29,284 nucleotides of DNA, from NCBI GenBank assembly GCA_036397975.1, contig DASWHW010000086.1, positions 1-29,284 on the forward strand, written 5' to 3'. How positions within the stretch are numbered: position 1 is the stretch's first letter; every line of letters begins with the position of its first letter. The notes under the pieces were generated by a model, which searched no databases, was not told where the DNA came from, and saw nothing but the letters and a program-made list of their open reading frames with translations. This DNA comes from SZUA-287 sp036397975 (GTDB taxonomy: Bacteria > Bacteroidota > Ignavibacteria > UBA10030 > UBA6906). The position numbers and the translations under genes are program-made. This document shows, piece by piece, positions 17,212 through 26,021 of this stretch.

Positions 17212-18032
17212 AGAGAGCGGCAAAATCGGTCGATTCGCCTGATGGTGGCAGGAAACGAGGAAAGAAAGCTCTCATTCTGACAGTCCTTCTCCTCCTGCTG
17301 ATCATGGCAGCGGGTATCGGTGCCCATGAGTGGAAACAACAAGTGACAGTTGGTGAAATCAGGATTGAGGGTAATGCGATTGTCCTAAAAGAAGAGATTC
17401 TGAAGAAGGCACGCATTGAACTAGGATCGCCGCTCTTTCAAGTTGACCTTGCTGAAGTACGATCGCACATCGAGGAGAATCTCTTTGTGCGGAGCGCTGA
17501 TGTCAAGAGAGACGTTCGGGGAGGTATTGCGATAGAAGTGCACGAGAGAAAACCGGTTGCGGCACTGGTTGTTGATGGGCTACGCTATGTTGATGCTGAA
17601 GGTATTGTTCTGCCGCCGATCAACTCGAAATTCATATTCGACATCCCCGTGGTCACTGGCACTATGAAGAGCGCTGACTGTGTTCCGGGAACAAAAGTAA
17701 CTGATGCTCGCATTGCCGAAGCGGTAGCGATCATAGAGATAGCAAAGCGTGCCGGGGAGGAAGTGTTCCGAAATATCTCCGAAGTTCATATCGACGGCGA
17801 AGCCCCAATACTGTATAGCGCGGAAGATGGAATTCCGATCATCTTTGGGTCGGGTGATGCGCCGGTAAAGTTGGTGAAGTTTGCAGGATTCTGGAAGGAC
17901 GTTGTACAGCCGCAGGGCGCGCACGCGCTGAAATACATTGATCTCCGTTTTGAAGACCAGGTGATTGTGCAATGGAAACCCGGCTTTCCCCCGGGTAAGG
18001 AGAAAGAAAAATCGGGAACTCCGGCAGGATGA
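17208..18032 (+). CDS. ftsQ: Cell division protein FtsQ/DivIB
   Basis: This 274-residue bitopic membrane protein has a basic cytoplasmic tail (residues 1-20), one transmembrane helix (about 21-38) and an extracytoplasmic POTRA domain (about 47-115: VGEIRIEGNAIVLKEEIL, SHIEENLFVRSADVKRD, GIAIEVHERKPVAAL). A beta domain follows with RYVDAEGIVLPP and VPVVTG-like strands. FtsQ links the early Z-ring proteins with FtsL and the FtsW-FtsI synthase. The sequence is divergent as usual, but topology and position between murB and ftsA agree. The start overlaps the murB stop by ATGA. Confidence 0.93.
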   Translation: MKRAAKSVDSPDGGRKRGKKALILTVLLLLLIMAAGIGAHEWKQQVTVGEIRIEGNAIVLKEEILKKARIELGSPLFQVDLAEVRSHIEENLFVRSADVKRDVRGGIAIEVHERKPVAALVVDGLRYVDAEGIVLPPINSKFIFDIPVVTGTMKSADCVPGTKVTDARIAEAVAIIEIAKRAGEEVFRNISEVHIDGEAPILYSAEDGIPIIFGSGDAPVKLVKFAGFWKDVVQPQGAHALKYIDLRFEDQVIVQWKPGFPPGKEKEKSGTPAG

Positions 18033-18090
18033 GAACAAACACAGCAAGGTGTAATTTCAATAACCCTTTGATTCATATCAGGGATACCAC

Positions 18091-19323
18091 ATGGAAAACA
18101 TTATAGTAGGATTGGATATCGGTACCACAAAGACTTGCGCCGTCGTTGCGGGAACTGACGAACACGGCAAGGTCAACATCCTGGGGGTTGGGCGCAGTCC
18201 ATCAGAAGGAATGATGCGCGGAGTGGTCACGAACATCCAACGAACCGTGAAATCCATCAGCAACGCTGTCGCCGAAGCGCAAGCGCAGTCCGGGGTTGCA
18301 ATCAAATCGGTCATCGTTGGCATCGCGGGCGATCACATCCAGAGCTTTCAAAGCAGGGGTGTTATCGCAATCAGCGGTCCTGAGAACGAGGTCGCGCAAG
18401 CAGACGTCGACCGGTTGATCGAGGACACCAAGCGCATTGCACTGCCCGCGGACAGGAAAATTATCCATGTGATTCCGCAGGAGTTTATCATCGACGGACA
18501 GGATGGTGTTTACGATCCAATCGGCATGTCCGGGATCAGGATGGAAGCAAATGTCCACATTATCACCGGATTGGTAAGTGCCGCTCAGAACATTTACAAA
18601 TGTGTACAGTACGCGGGGTTGGAAGTAAGCGATATGGTCCTCGAGCCGCTTGCGTCAAGTTATGCAGTTCTCGACGACGAAGAGAAGGAGGTTGGCATTG
18701 CACTGTTGGATATTGGTGGAGGGACAACCGATCTCGCGGTGTTTGAAGAACGCACCATCCGGCATACCGCGGTGATAGGTATCGCGGGAAGAAAAGTCAC
18801 AGACGATATTCGGAAGGGAATCGGGATTCTCAACGAGCAGGCCGAGCGTTTGAAAAAGGAGCACGGGTTCGCCTACGTTCCATCGGTTGTCGAAGCCGAC
18901 CCGATTGTGCTGCCGGGAGTTGGAGGACGGTCACCCATCGAAATTGACAAGCGGCTTCTTGCACAGATCATTCAACCGCGGATGGAAGAGATTTTTGAAA
19001 TCGCGGCACTGGAGATCAAGCGATCAGGTTATGCGCGGCACCTGTCAGGTGGCGTTGTGCTCACCGGTGGAGGAGCGCTGGTCAAGGGAACAGCCGATCT
19101 CGCACGCGAAGTTCTTGGAATGCCGGTGAAGATCGGAATTCCCTCCGGATTCTCGGGCGGTCTAACGAGGGAGATTGAGAATCCTGTGTACTCCACTGCG
19201 GTTGGTCTGGTATACCACGGATTCAAGACCCAGACGAAGCGAGCGAGTCGGGCGGAGTCACGAAGTGACCGGAGCGTCACCCTGGTTTTTGGAAAAATGA
19301 AACGCTGGTTTGACGAATTATAA
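18091..19323 (+). CDS. ftsA: Cell division protein FtsA
   Basis: This 410-residue actin-like ATPase tethers FtsZ filaments to the membrane. Visible features are the phosphate-1 motif VGLDIGTTKTCAVVAG (6-21), the FtsA-specific 1C subdomain (about 84-160), the phosphate-2 motif LLDIGGGTTDLAVF (205-218), and GGVVLTGGGALVKG in the adenosine region. The C-terminal amphipathic helix FGKMKRWFDEL is the membrane-targeting sequence. It is joined to the body by a Ser/Arg-rich linker whose DNA contains nested inverted repeats (see findings). It is preceded by a 58-base gap without a strong Shine-Dalgarno and followed by ftsZ after 52 bases. Confidence 0.97.
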   Translation: MENIIVGLDIGTTKTCAVVAGTDEHGKVNILGVGRSPSEGMMRGVVTNIQRTVKSISNAVAEAQAQSGVAIKSVIVGIAGDHIQSFQSRGVIAISGPENEVAQADVDRLIEDTKRIALPADRKIIHVIPQEFIIDGQDGVYDPIGMSGIRMEANVHIITGLVSAAQNIYKCVQYAGLEVSDMVLEPLASSYAVLDDEEKEVGIALLDIGGGTTDLAVFEERTIRHTAVIGIAGRKVTDDIRKGIGILNEQAERLKKEHGFAYVPSVVEADPIVLPGVGGRSPIEIDKRLLAQIIQPRMEEIFEIAALEIKRSGYARHLSGGVVLTGGGALVKGTADLAREVLGMPVKIGIPSGFSGGLTREIENPVYSTAVGLVYHGFKTQTKRASRAESRSDRSVTLVFGKMKRWFDEL

Positions 19324-19375
19324 CGGAAAGATAAATTGTGAATCATCATCTGCAACAAAACAAAGGAGCACTCCA

Positions 19376-20554
19376 ATGATTGAATTGGATCACGGTTACG
19401 ATCGCGGAGCAAAAATCCGCGTACTTGGTATTGGAGGAGGTGGCGGTAATGCGGTCAACAGCATGATTCGGCGTGGGTTAAGCGGCGTTGATTTTATTGC
19501 TGTGAACACCGATCTGCAAGCGCTGCAGCGAAGTGAGGCGCCGCTGAAAATCCAGGTTGGACGAAATCTCACCCGCGGACTTGGCGCCGGTGCGGATCCG
19601 GCCGTTGGATTTAAGGCCGTTGAGGAAAGCAGGGAAGAGATTACGAACGCCCTCGCTGGAAGCGACATGGTGTTTATAACGGCGGGCATGGGTGGCGGCA
19701 CCGGAACTGGTGGCGGTCCGATGGTTGCCAACATCGCTCGAAGCGTTGGTGCACTGGTCGTCGGCATCGTCACGCGTCCTTTTCACTGCGAGGGGAAGAA
19801 GCGCTTGAGCCAGGCAGAATCAGGTATTGAGGAGCTAAAGAAGCACGTCGACACCCTCATTGTCATCCCGAACCAAAAATTGCTTTCGATCGTCGAACGG
19901 AACACACCACTGCAGGAAGCCTTCGATATGGCGAACAGCGTTCTGCACAGCGCGACGCGGGGAATATCCGAGCTGATTATCGTTCCAGGTCTGGTCAATG
20001 TTGATTTCGCTGACGTTCGAACGGTCATGCGCGAAATGGGAGACGCCGTGATGGGGTCGGGAGTCGCCAAGGGCGAGAATAGAGCTGCAGAAGCTGCGCA
20101 CGCCGCGATTTCCAGTCCGCTTCTGGATGATGTTACGATCGCTGGCGCTCAAGGTTTGCTGGTGAACATCACCGGCGGTCCGACGATGTCGTTGGTGGAA
20201 TTTGATGAAGCCGCAGAGATCATCCGCGAAGCGGCGGGAGAAGATGCAAACGTCATTCTCGGCGCCGTCGTGGATGAAAACCTCGACGACGAAATCATGG
20301 TGACGGTGATTGCTACCGGGTTCAACAAGCGAAACGGATCCTCGTCTCCCGCTGCAAAAGCATCGAGAAACATGAGGGTTATCGACAAAATACCGGCCGG
20401 CGTCGACGAGTTGAAAAGCCTGGACGAACCGGCGTTTCAACGAAGAGGTATTGAACTCAATGTCGCATCGCAGGGTGTTCCGGAAAGGGAGAGAGTGCGG
20501 ATCGATAAATCGGACCCGGACAAGCCGGCGTTTCTCCGGAAGATCATGGACTAG
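19376..20554 (+). CDS. ftsZ: Cell division protein FtsZ
   Basis: This 392-residue tubulin-like GTPase forms the division ring. I chose the ATG at 19376 because it has a strong Shine-Dalgarno (AAAGGAG, 19362-19368) and fits the family start; an upstream in-frame TTG overlaps ftsA and is unlikely. Motifs are IGGGGGNAVN (19-28), the tubulin signature GGGTGTG (106-112), T7-loop residues N208-V-D210-F-A-D213 needed for GTP hydrolysis, a linker of about 50 residues, and the conserved C-terminal peptide DKPAFLRKIMD that binds FtsA and other partners. It is the last gene of the cluster, followed by a terminator. Its good ribosome site suggests higher expression than the coupled upstream genes. Confidence 0.98.
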   Translation: MIELDHGYDRGAKIRVLGIGGGGGNAVNSMIRRGLSGVDFIAVNTDLQALQRSEAPLKIQVGRNLTRGLGAGADPAVGFKAVEESREEITNALAGSDMVFITAGMGGGTGTGGGPMVANIARSVGALVVGIVTRPFHCEGKKRLSQAESGIEELKKHVDTLIVIPNQKLLSIVERNTPLQEAFDMANSVLHSATRGISELIIVPGLVNVDFADVRTVMREMGDAVMGSGVAKGENRAAEAAHAAISSPLLDDVTIAGAQGLLVNITGGPTMSLVEFDEAAEIIREAAGEDANVILGAVVDENLDDEIMVTVIATGFNKRNGSSSPAAKASRNMRVIDKIPAGVDELKSLDEPAFQRRGIELNVASQGVPERERVRIDKSDPDKPAFLRKIMD

Positions 20555-20582
20555 CGGTTCTTTTTTCTTTGCAGATGATGTA

Positions 20583-20622
20583 GCAGGCCCGCCCATCGGA
20601 TGGGGCGGGCTGCGCTGTTTTT
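20583..20622 (+). terminator. Intrinsic terminator closing the dcw operon
   Basis: GCCCGCCC (20587-20594) pairs perfectly with GGGCGGGC (20603-20610) across an 8-base loop. The stem extends through GCA (20583-20585) with TGC (20611-20613) past a single bulged G. A run of five T (20618-20622) follows shortly after. It lies 29 bases after the ftsZ stop and is a convincing Rho-independent terminator. Confidence 0.88.
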
Positions 20623-20670
20623 GGACGTCTCCTTGTTTCTTCGCTATTGGATTGATAACTTATTGCAATA

Positions 20671-21369
20671 ATGTATCCTTTCATAGCGAAGGCTTGTTCT
20701 GTGCGGCGCTCTTTCGTTCTTGTAATATTTTTCTTTACTCTCTCTCCTGTTCTTGCTCAATCGCCAGGGACAACCAGCGCGTTGAAAATCGGACGGGTGA
20801 AGTACGCCGGCGGTGGTGACTGGTATAACGACCCTTCGGGAGAAGTAAACCTCCTTCGCTTTGTTCGTGACAATACACAGACTCAAGTCGATCCCCGCTA
20901 TGAGTTTGTTGACCTCAAAGATGATGCCTTTTTCGCCTACCCGGTTCTGTTTCTGACCGGCCATGGAAACATCTCGTTCTCGGAGAATGAGGTCAGTCGT
21001 CTGAGAACATATTTGGAGAACGGTGGATTCCTTTATGCGGACGACGACTACGGAATGGACAAAGCCTTTCGAAGAGAAATGAAGAAAGTGTTTCCTTCAC
21101 AGGAATTGGTGGAACTTCCGTTCAATCACGGGCTGTATCACGTCCTGTATGATTTTTCAGCGGGCCCCCCAAAAATCAATGAACATGACGGGAAACCGGC
21201 ACAAGGCTTCGGCCTGTTCTATAATAAACGCCTGGTTGTCTACTTCACGTACCAATCCAATCCGGGAGACGGCTGGACAGATCCGGAAGTGCACAACACG
21301 CCCGAGGAGAAGCGCCTGCAGGCTCTTCGTTTCGGAACAAACCTCATTGTATGGACGTTGTTACACTAA
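20671..21369 (+). CDS. DUF4159 domain protein, exported
   Basis: This protein has 232 residues from the ATG at 20671. A GTG at 20701 (222 residues) is also plausible, because it has a GAAGG ribosome site about 8 bases upstream and gives a textbook signal peptide, VRRSFVLVIFFFTLSPVLAQ. Either way the protein is exported, with cleavage after VLA. The mature part has KIGRVKYAGGGDWYNDP, NLLRFVRDNTQTQVDP, YPVLFLTGHGNISF, LENGGFLYADDDYGMD, LPFNHGLYH and GLFYNKRLVVYFTYQSNPGD, the pattern of DUF4159, a domain related to glutamine-amidotransferase-like folds with no known activity. It lies two bases from the downstream DUF4175 gene, a pairing I know from Bacteroidota genomes. Confidence 0.85.
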   Translation: MYPFIAKACSVRRSFVLVIFFFTLSPVLAQSPGTTSALKIGRVKYAGGGDWYNDPSGEVNLLRFVRDNTQTQVDPRYEFVDLKDDAFFAYPVLFLTGHGNISFSENEVSRLRTYLENGGFLYADDDYGMDKAFRREMKKVFPSQELVELPFNHGLYHVLYDFSAGPPKINEHDGKPAQGFGLFYNKRLVVYFTYQSNPGDGWTDPEVHNTPEEKRLQALRFGTNLIVWTLLH

Positions 21370-21370
21370 A

Positions 21371-24300
21371 ATGAATGAGACGTACACATCAATCTATGAC
21401 GACCTTCGCGCTCGACTCGGTGCGGTCCGAAAGAAGCAGCTCACCATAGACGCCACCACCGGTTTCCTCTCTCTCCTGATCACCGCGTTGTGTGTAATAA
21501 TCCTCTTCTCAGTTGGTGAGTCCATTTTTCATTTTGGGACGACCGTACGAACAGCACTCTTCTGGTTGTCCGTGTTTGGGCTTTCGGGTCTCATTGTCTG
21601 GTTAGTTATCATCCCGCTTCTGAAGCTCATAGGCATCCTTCGGGGTGAAAAAGATTATGAGATTGCGAAGAAGATTGGTGGAGTATTCCCGGCCATCAAT
21701 GACCATCTCGTGGATATCCTCCAGCTCTACCCAGAACGAAAAGCCAAAGGCCTGTACTCGGCCGAGCTGATTGACGCATCGTTTCAGGATGTGTACGATG
21801 AGGTGAAGGCCGTAAACCTTCCTTCTGGAGTAGATCAACGAGACGTGGCGAAACGCGGCAAGATCCTTGTGACGTCAATTGTGTTGGGCTCTGTGCTGTT
21901 CATTCTCTTTTCACCCACTTTTTCCAGTGCACTGAACAGACTGGTGAATTACAGTGTCGACTATGCTGTTCCGCCAGCATTCAAACTCGTTGTGGAGCCC
22001 GGAAATAAGGAAATCGTGAAGGGGAACAATGTTGAAATTCGTGTTCGTGTCATTGGCGAACAGATCGAGGAGCCCGTTCTCTATCAGCGCCCGGCTGGGC
22101 AGCGGGAGTTCGATGCGATTCCTCTCCAGCGACAAGGGGAGGTTTATCAACATTCGATACCGTCCCTGAAGTTTACAACCGCGTACTACGCGTCTGCTGC
22201 GAACATCCGGAGTGACGAGTATGCTTTGACAGTGATCGATCGACCGATCATGAAGATACTCCGTCTGTCGCTGGTCTACCCGATGTACACCCGCCTGGGG
22301 AAAAAGGACATGGATGACAACCTTGGCGATGTTGCCAGCCCGAGGGGGACAACGATAAAGTTTTCAGTGGAGAGCAGCAAACCTCTTTCCCGGGCAACGA
22401 TTGTCTACGACGATGGTTCCCCGGTTCCACTTGAAGTCACAGGAAAGAAGGCGTCCGGGTCGATTGTTCTGACGAAAGAACGAACATATCACATTGACCT
22501 TACGGATGAAGAGGGTCTTGCAAATGCAGACCCCATTGAATACAGGCTCAAGGCCATTCCTGATGCATATCCTTCTGCAACGATTGTTCTTCCAGGAAGG
22601 AATCTCGATGTCACGGAAGGAGAATCACTGAACATGCTCATCAAGATCTCTGATGACTACGGCTTCTCTGGACTTCGGCTTGCGTATCGCCTGGCGCACT
22701 CACGATATGAATTACCCGCCGAGGAGTTCATGACAAGGAATATTCCTCTCAATACAGATAATCCAATTGAACAGAGCATTGTGTACAAGTGGGATCTCAA
22801 AGGACTGGCGCTCGTTCCTGAAGATGTCGTTGCATATTATGTCGAAGTAATTGACAATGATGCCGTTTTGGGTCCGAAGTCTGCACGGAGCGAGACATAT
22901 ACCCTTCGGCTGCCGTCGATCGACGAAGTATTTGCAGAAGTCGACAAGGGACACGAGACAAGCCTGGAGGAACTGAGGGACGCTTTGAAGGATGCACAGG
23001 AGGGGAAGAAAGCCCTTGATGAACTGCACCGTGAGATGAAGAAGAATCAGGCCAAAGCTGATTGGCAGGAACAGAAAAAGGCGGAAGAGTTGGTTCAGAA
23101 GTATGAGGAGATCCAGAAAAAGCTGGAGGAGGTGCAGAAGACGCTCGATAAAGCCGTGGAGGAGATGTCAAAGAATCAACTCCTTTCAAAGGAGACGCTT
23201 GAGAAGTACCAGGAGCTTCAGCAGATGATGCAGAGCATGAGTTCTCCGGAGTTTGCAGAAGCGATGAAGAAGTTCCAACAAGCGATGCAGCAACTCAGCC
23301 CGGAGGCGATGCGTCAGGCGATGCAGAACTTCCAGTTCTCCGAGGAAAACTTTCGGAAGAATATCGAGCGCACGATGAATCTTCTAAAACGCATCCAGAT
23401 CGAGCAAAAAGTTGACGAAGCCGTAAAACGGATGGAAGAACTCTCGCTTCAGCAAGAGGAAGTGAAGAAACAAACGGCGGAGATAAACCCCGACAACAAG
23501 GACCGGCTTCGCGACCTCGCACAGCAACAACAGGACATGCAGCAGGACATCCAACGTTTGAAGAAAGAACTCGCAGAGCTTCAGAAGAAAATGGAGGAGT
23601 TTCCCACAGAAATGCCCCTGAAGGAAATGGAGGAGGCCCGAAAAGCCCTTGAAGAGAGCAACCTTGACCAGGAGATGAAGGATATTGCCCGCATGATGGA
23701 ACAGCAACAATTACAGCAAGCGCAGCAGGGACAGAAACAGGCAATGCAAAAAATGGGAGATCTCCTTCAGAACATGCAACAGATGCAGCGGGCCCTGCGT
23801 GAGAATCAACAACGCCAGATTGTTAACGAAATGCGAAAAGCACTGCAAGAACTTCTCACACTCTCGCAGCGCCAAGAAGGACTAAAGGAGGAATCCAAGA
23901 GTCTTGATCCGAACTCACAGCGCTTTCGCGAGAACGCGCAGGAACAAATGCAGGCAATGAGGGATCTGGCAAGTGTTGCCCAACGACTCTCTCAAGTTGG
24001 TCAGAAAAGTTTCGGCATTACTCCTGAGATGGGAAAGTCCCTGGGAGATGCGATGAAGAACATGAGCGAAGCAATGGAGTCGTTGGAGCAGAGGAGCGGA
24101 ACCCGTGCTGCGCAACAACAAGAAGCTGCCATGGCAGCTCTCAACGCGACGGCATCGCAGGTGCAGTCTGCGATGAATGCGATGATGCAGGGGGGAAACG
24201 GTCAGGGAATGGGGATGGCCGGGTTTATGCAGAGACTTCAACAAATGTCTCAGCAGCAACAAGGCATCAACCAGGGAACACAAAACATGGGCGGCCTGAC

Positions 24301-24763
24301 ACCGCAGCAGGCAGCCGAAATGTCAAGACTGGCTGGTGAGCAGGGAGTTGTTCGAAAATCACTGGAGCAACTTGCACGCGAAGCATCAAACTCAGGCGAG
24401 CTAAGCAAGATGCTTGGAGACCTGCGGTCGATTGCGAAAGAAATGCGGGAAGTACAAACCGACCTGTCGCAGGGAAATGTAAACCCCGAAACGATCCGCA
24501 AGCAAGACCGCATTCTCTCCCGGTTGCTGGATTCGCAGCGATCGGCACGTGAACGAGATTTTGAAAAACAAAGACGGGCAGAAGTCGGATCGAACGTGAC
24601 GAAAGAGAGCCCGGGTGAAATTAATCTTGCGACGCAGGAAGGAAGAAACCGACTCCGCCAGGATTTGCAACGGGCCATTGACGAGGGATATGTAAAAGAT
24701 TACGAAGTTCTTATCCGCAAATACTTCGAAGCTCTCCAGAACTATGAAAGCGGGAAGCAATAA
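21371..24763 (+). CDS. DUF4175 family membrane protein with long Gln/Met-rich coiled coil
   Basis: This protein has 1130 residues when started at the ATG at 21371, just after the DUF4159 stop; the open frame extends upstream only over the preceding gene. Residues 31-54 and 62-90 are two transmembrane helices and 165-185 a third. Then come beta-sandwich-like extracytoplasmic segments (about 200-515). A very long charged and Gln/Met-rich helical region follows (about 520-1050, with many QQ, MQ and KKxEE patterns). The C-terminus ends with GYVKDYEVLIRKYFEAL, a segment seen at the end of DUF4175 proteins. Function is unknown. The family often occurs with DUF4159 and, elsewhere, with MoxR and DUF58 genes, which are absent here. 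Low-complexity composition means similarity searches should be restricted to the N-terminal half. Confidence 0.85.
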   Translation: MNETYTSIYDDLRARLGAVRKKQLTIDATTGFLSLLITALCVIILFSVGESIFHFGTTVRTALFWLSVFGLSGLIVWLVIIPLLKLIGILRGEKDYEIAKKIGGVFPAINDHLVDILQLYPERKAKGLYSAELIDASFQDVYDEVKAVNLPSGVDQRDVAKRGKILVTSIVLGSVLFILFSPTFSSALNRLVNYSVDYAVPPAFKLVVEPGNKEIVKGNNVEIRVRVIGEQIEEPVLYQRPAGQREFDAIPLQRQGEVYQHSIPSLKFTTAYYASAANIRSDEYALTVIDRPIMKILRLSLVYPMYTRLGKKDMDDNLGDVASPRGTTIKFSVESSKPLSRATIVYDDGSPVPLEVTGKKASGSIVLTKERTYHIDLTDEEGLANADPIEYRLKAIPDAYPSATIVLPGRNLDVTEGESLNMLIKISDDYGFSGLRLAYRLAHSRYELPAEEFMTRNIPLNTDNPIEQSIVYKWDLKGLALVPEDVVAYYVEVIDNDAVLGPKSARSETYTLRLPSIDEVFAEVDKGHETSLEELRDALKDAQEGKKALDELHREMKKNQAKADWQEQKKAEELVQKYEEIQKKLEEVQKTLDKAVEEMSKNQLLSKETLEKYQELQQMMQSMSSPEFAEAMKKFQQAMQQLSPEAMRQAMQNFQFSEENFRKNIERTMNLLKRIQIEQKVDEAVKRMEELSLQQEEVKKQTAEINPDNKDRLRDLAQQQQDMQQDIQRLKKELAELQKKMEEFPTEMPLKEMEEARKALEESNLDQEMKDIARMMEQQQLQQAQQGQKQAMQKMGDLLQNMQQMQRALRENQQRQIVNEMRKALQELLTLSQRQEGLKEESKSLDPNSQRFRENAQEQMQAMRDLASVAQRLSQVGQKSFGITPEMGKSLGDAMKNMSEAMESLEQRSGTRAAQQQEAAMAALNATASQVQSAMNAMMQGGNGQGMGMAGFMQRLQQMSQQQQGINQGTQNMGGLTPQQAAEMSRLAGEQGVVRKSLEQLAREASNSGELSKMLGDLRSIAKEMREVQTDLSQGNVNPETIRKQDRILSRLLDSQRSARERDFEKQRRAEVGSNVTKESPGEINLATQEGRNRLRQDLQRAIDEGYVKDYEVLIRKYFEALQNYESGKQ

Positions 24764-24810
24764 CCTTCTTGCCGAAGACGCCAACCAACGCTTGACCAGA
24801 ACACTCTAAG

Positions 24811-25962
24811 ATGAACCAGCATGATATAGCGAAGGAACTCTTCTCGTCCTATAGTTCGTACCAACGCGAAGATCTCTCTCCCGTCAACTGTAAACACGGA
24901 AATCTCCAGAAGGAACTCCTTTCACTGAAGAATCAGGGCCGGGTTTTCCAGGTTTCTTCGCTGGGTTGTTCCATTGAAGGTAGGGACATATCGCTGGTTA
25001 CATGTGGTGGCGGAGTAACACCCGTTCTCCTCTGGTCGCAAATGCATGGCGACGAGTCCACCGCCACTCTCGCTCTGATGGATATTTTCTCCCTTCTTCG
25101 CCGGGAACACGAGAAAAGAGACTGGATTCAAGAGATTCTGTCACGATTGACACTGCTCTTCATCCCGATGCTGAATCCAGATGGGGCTGAACGAGTACAG
25201 CGGCGGACCGCAACCGGTATTGATATGAACCGTGATGCGCTCGCACTCGTGACCCCGGAAGCAAGGATTCTTCATGACGTTCAACAAAAATACTCTGCGT
25301 CATTCGGCTTCAACCTTCATGACCAGGAATTGAGCAGTGTCGGTCAGACGACCGATGTAACCGCGATTGCATTACTCGCGCCGGCGCCTGACCAAGCACG
25401 CACCACTCCACCAGTGCGCGAGCGTGCAATTAAAGTCGCCGACGGAATTGCGAAGACATTAGCAGAGTTTGTCGACGGCCACATCGCAACGTACGACGAC
25501 ACGTTTGAGCCGAGAGCATTCGGTGACAATATGCAGAAATGGGGAACGAGCACAGTGTTGATCGAATCGGGCCATTGGTATGATGACCGTGAAAAACAAC
25601 AGATAAGGAAACTCAATGTCGCGGCAATCCTCTCGGCGCTCCATGGAATCGCGTCGGGGGAATACGAATCGTTCAACGGAGATGCATATCGTGCGTTGCA
25701 ACCAAACGGGAAACAAGTATATGATATTATTGTTCGAAACGCTCTCGGTGTTTTTCCGACTGGATGGAAAAACAAAGTGGATATCGGTTTGAATTACGAA
25801 ACGAACAAACACAGCGACAAACTTACCCTCAAGGACATTGGTGATTTGAGCACATTCGGTGCGCTGAAATCTATCGACGCACAGTCGATTCGTATTCAAC
25901 TGGACAAACTATCGGTCGACACACAGGTTCTCCTTGAAGATATCGTTCCATCCTCCCCCTGA
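24811..25962 (+). CDS. M14 family zinc carboxypeptidase-like protein
   Basis: This 383-residue protein has the metallocarboxypeptidase (M14) active site. Zinc ligands are H79 and E82 in QMHGDES and H170 in FNLHDQ. The substrate carboxylate-binding N140-R141 sits in GIDMNRDA, after NPDGAERVQRRTATG. The general base is E252 in VLIESGHW. No signal peptide is present, so it looks cytoplasmic, although related Bacteroidota proteins of this size are poorly studied. The first 70 residues and the last 100 (from about 285) lie outside the catalytic core and I do not recognise them. It is 47 bases downstream of the DUF4175 gene with no terminator between, so the two may be co-transcribed. The substrate is unknown. 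Confidence 0.88.
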   Translation: MNQHDIAKELFSSYSSYQREDLSPVNCKHGNLQKELLSLKNQGRVFQVSSLGCSIEGRDISLVTCGGGVTPVLLWSQMHGDESTATLALMDIFSLLRREHEKRDWIQEILSRLTLLFIPMLNPDGAERVQRRTATGIDMNRDALALVTPEARILHDVQQKYSASFGFNLHDQELSSVGQTTDVTAIALLAPAPDQARTTPPVRERAIKVADGIAKTLAEFVDGHIATYDDTFEPRAFGDNMQKWGTSTVLIESGHWYDDREKQQIRKLNVAAILSALHGIASGEYESFNGDAYRALQPNGKQVYDIIVRNALGVFPTGWKNKVDIGLNYETNKHSDKLTLKDIGDLSTFGALKSIDAQSIRIQLDKLSVDTQVLLEDIVPSSP

Positions 25963-25983
25963 CGATCCTCGTCTTACGCGGTC

Positions 25984-26012
25984 TTGACACTGCTTCATGA
26001 TTGTCGTATTAT
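25984..26012 (+). promoter_or_regulatory. Near-consensus promoter of the ECF sigma gene
   Basis: TTGACA (25984-25989), 17 bases, TATTAT (26007-26012): a perfect -35, ideal spacing and a near-perfect -10 for a housekeeping sigma factor. The -10 ends only nine bases before the ATG at 26022, so the start of transcription (about 26018-26020) would almost coincide with the start codon. Confidence 0.7.
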
Positions 26013-26021
26013 GGCCTTGAA

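Noticed and set aside
19835..20596. Minus-strand open frame of 253 codons opposite ftsZ
   Set aside because: Shadow of the well-conserved ftsZ coding frame; no domain and no ribosome site.
21149..21370. N-terminal extension of the DUF4175 protein by 74 codons
   Set aside because: It overlaps the DUF4159 coding frame; the family start fits the ATG at 21371.
23295..23744. Minus-strand open frames opposite the coiled-coil part of the DUF4175 gene
   Set aside because: Low-complexity coding sequence gives long antisense frames by composition alone (Leu/Ser/Pro-rich); no independent support.
22921..24763. Repetitive CAG/CAA/ATG-rich DNA as a possible tandem repeat array or CRISPR
   Set aside because: There are no exact repeats with regular spacing; the pattern comes from Gln/Met/Glu codons of one long open frame.
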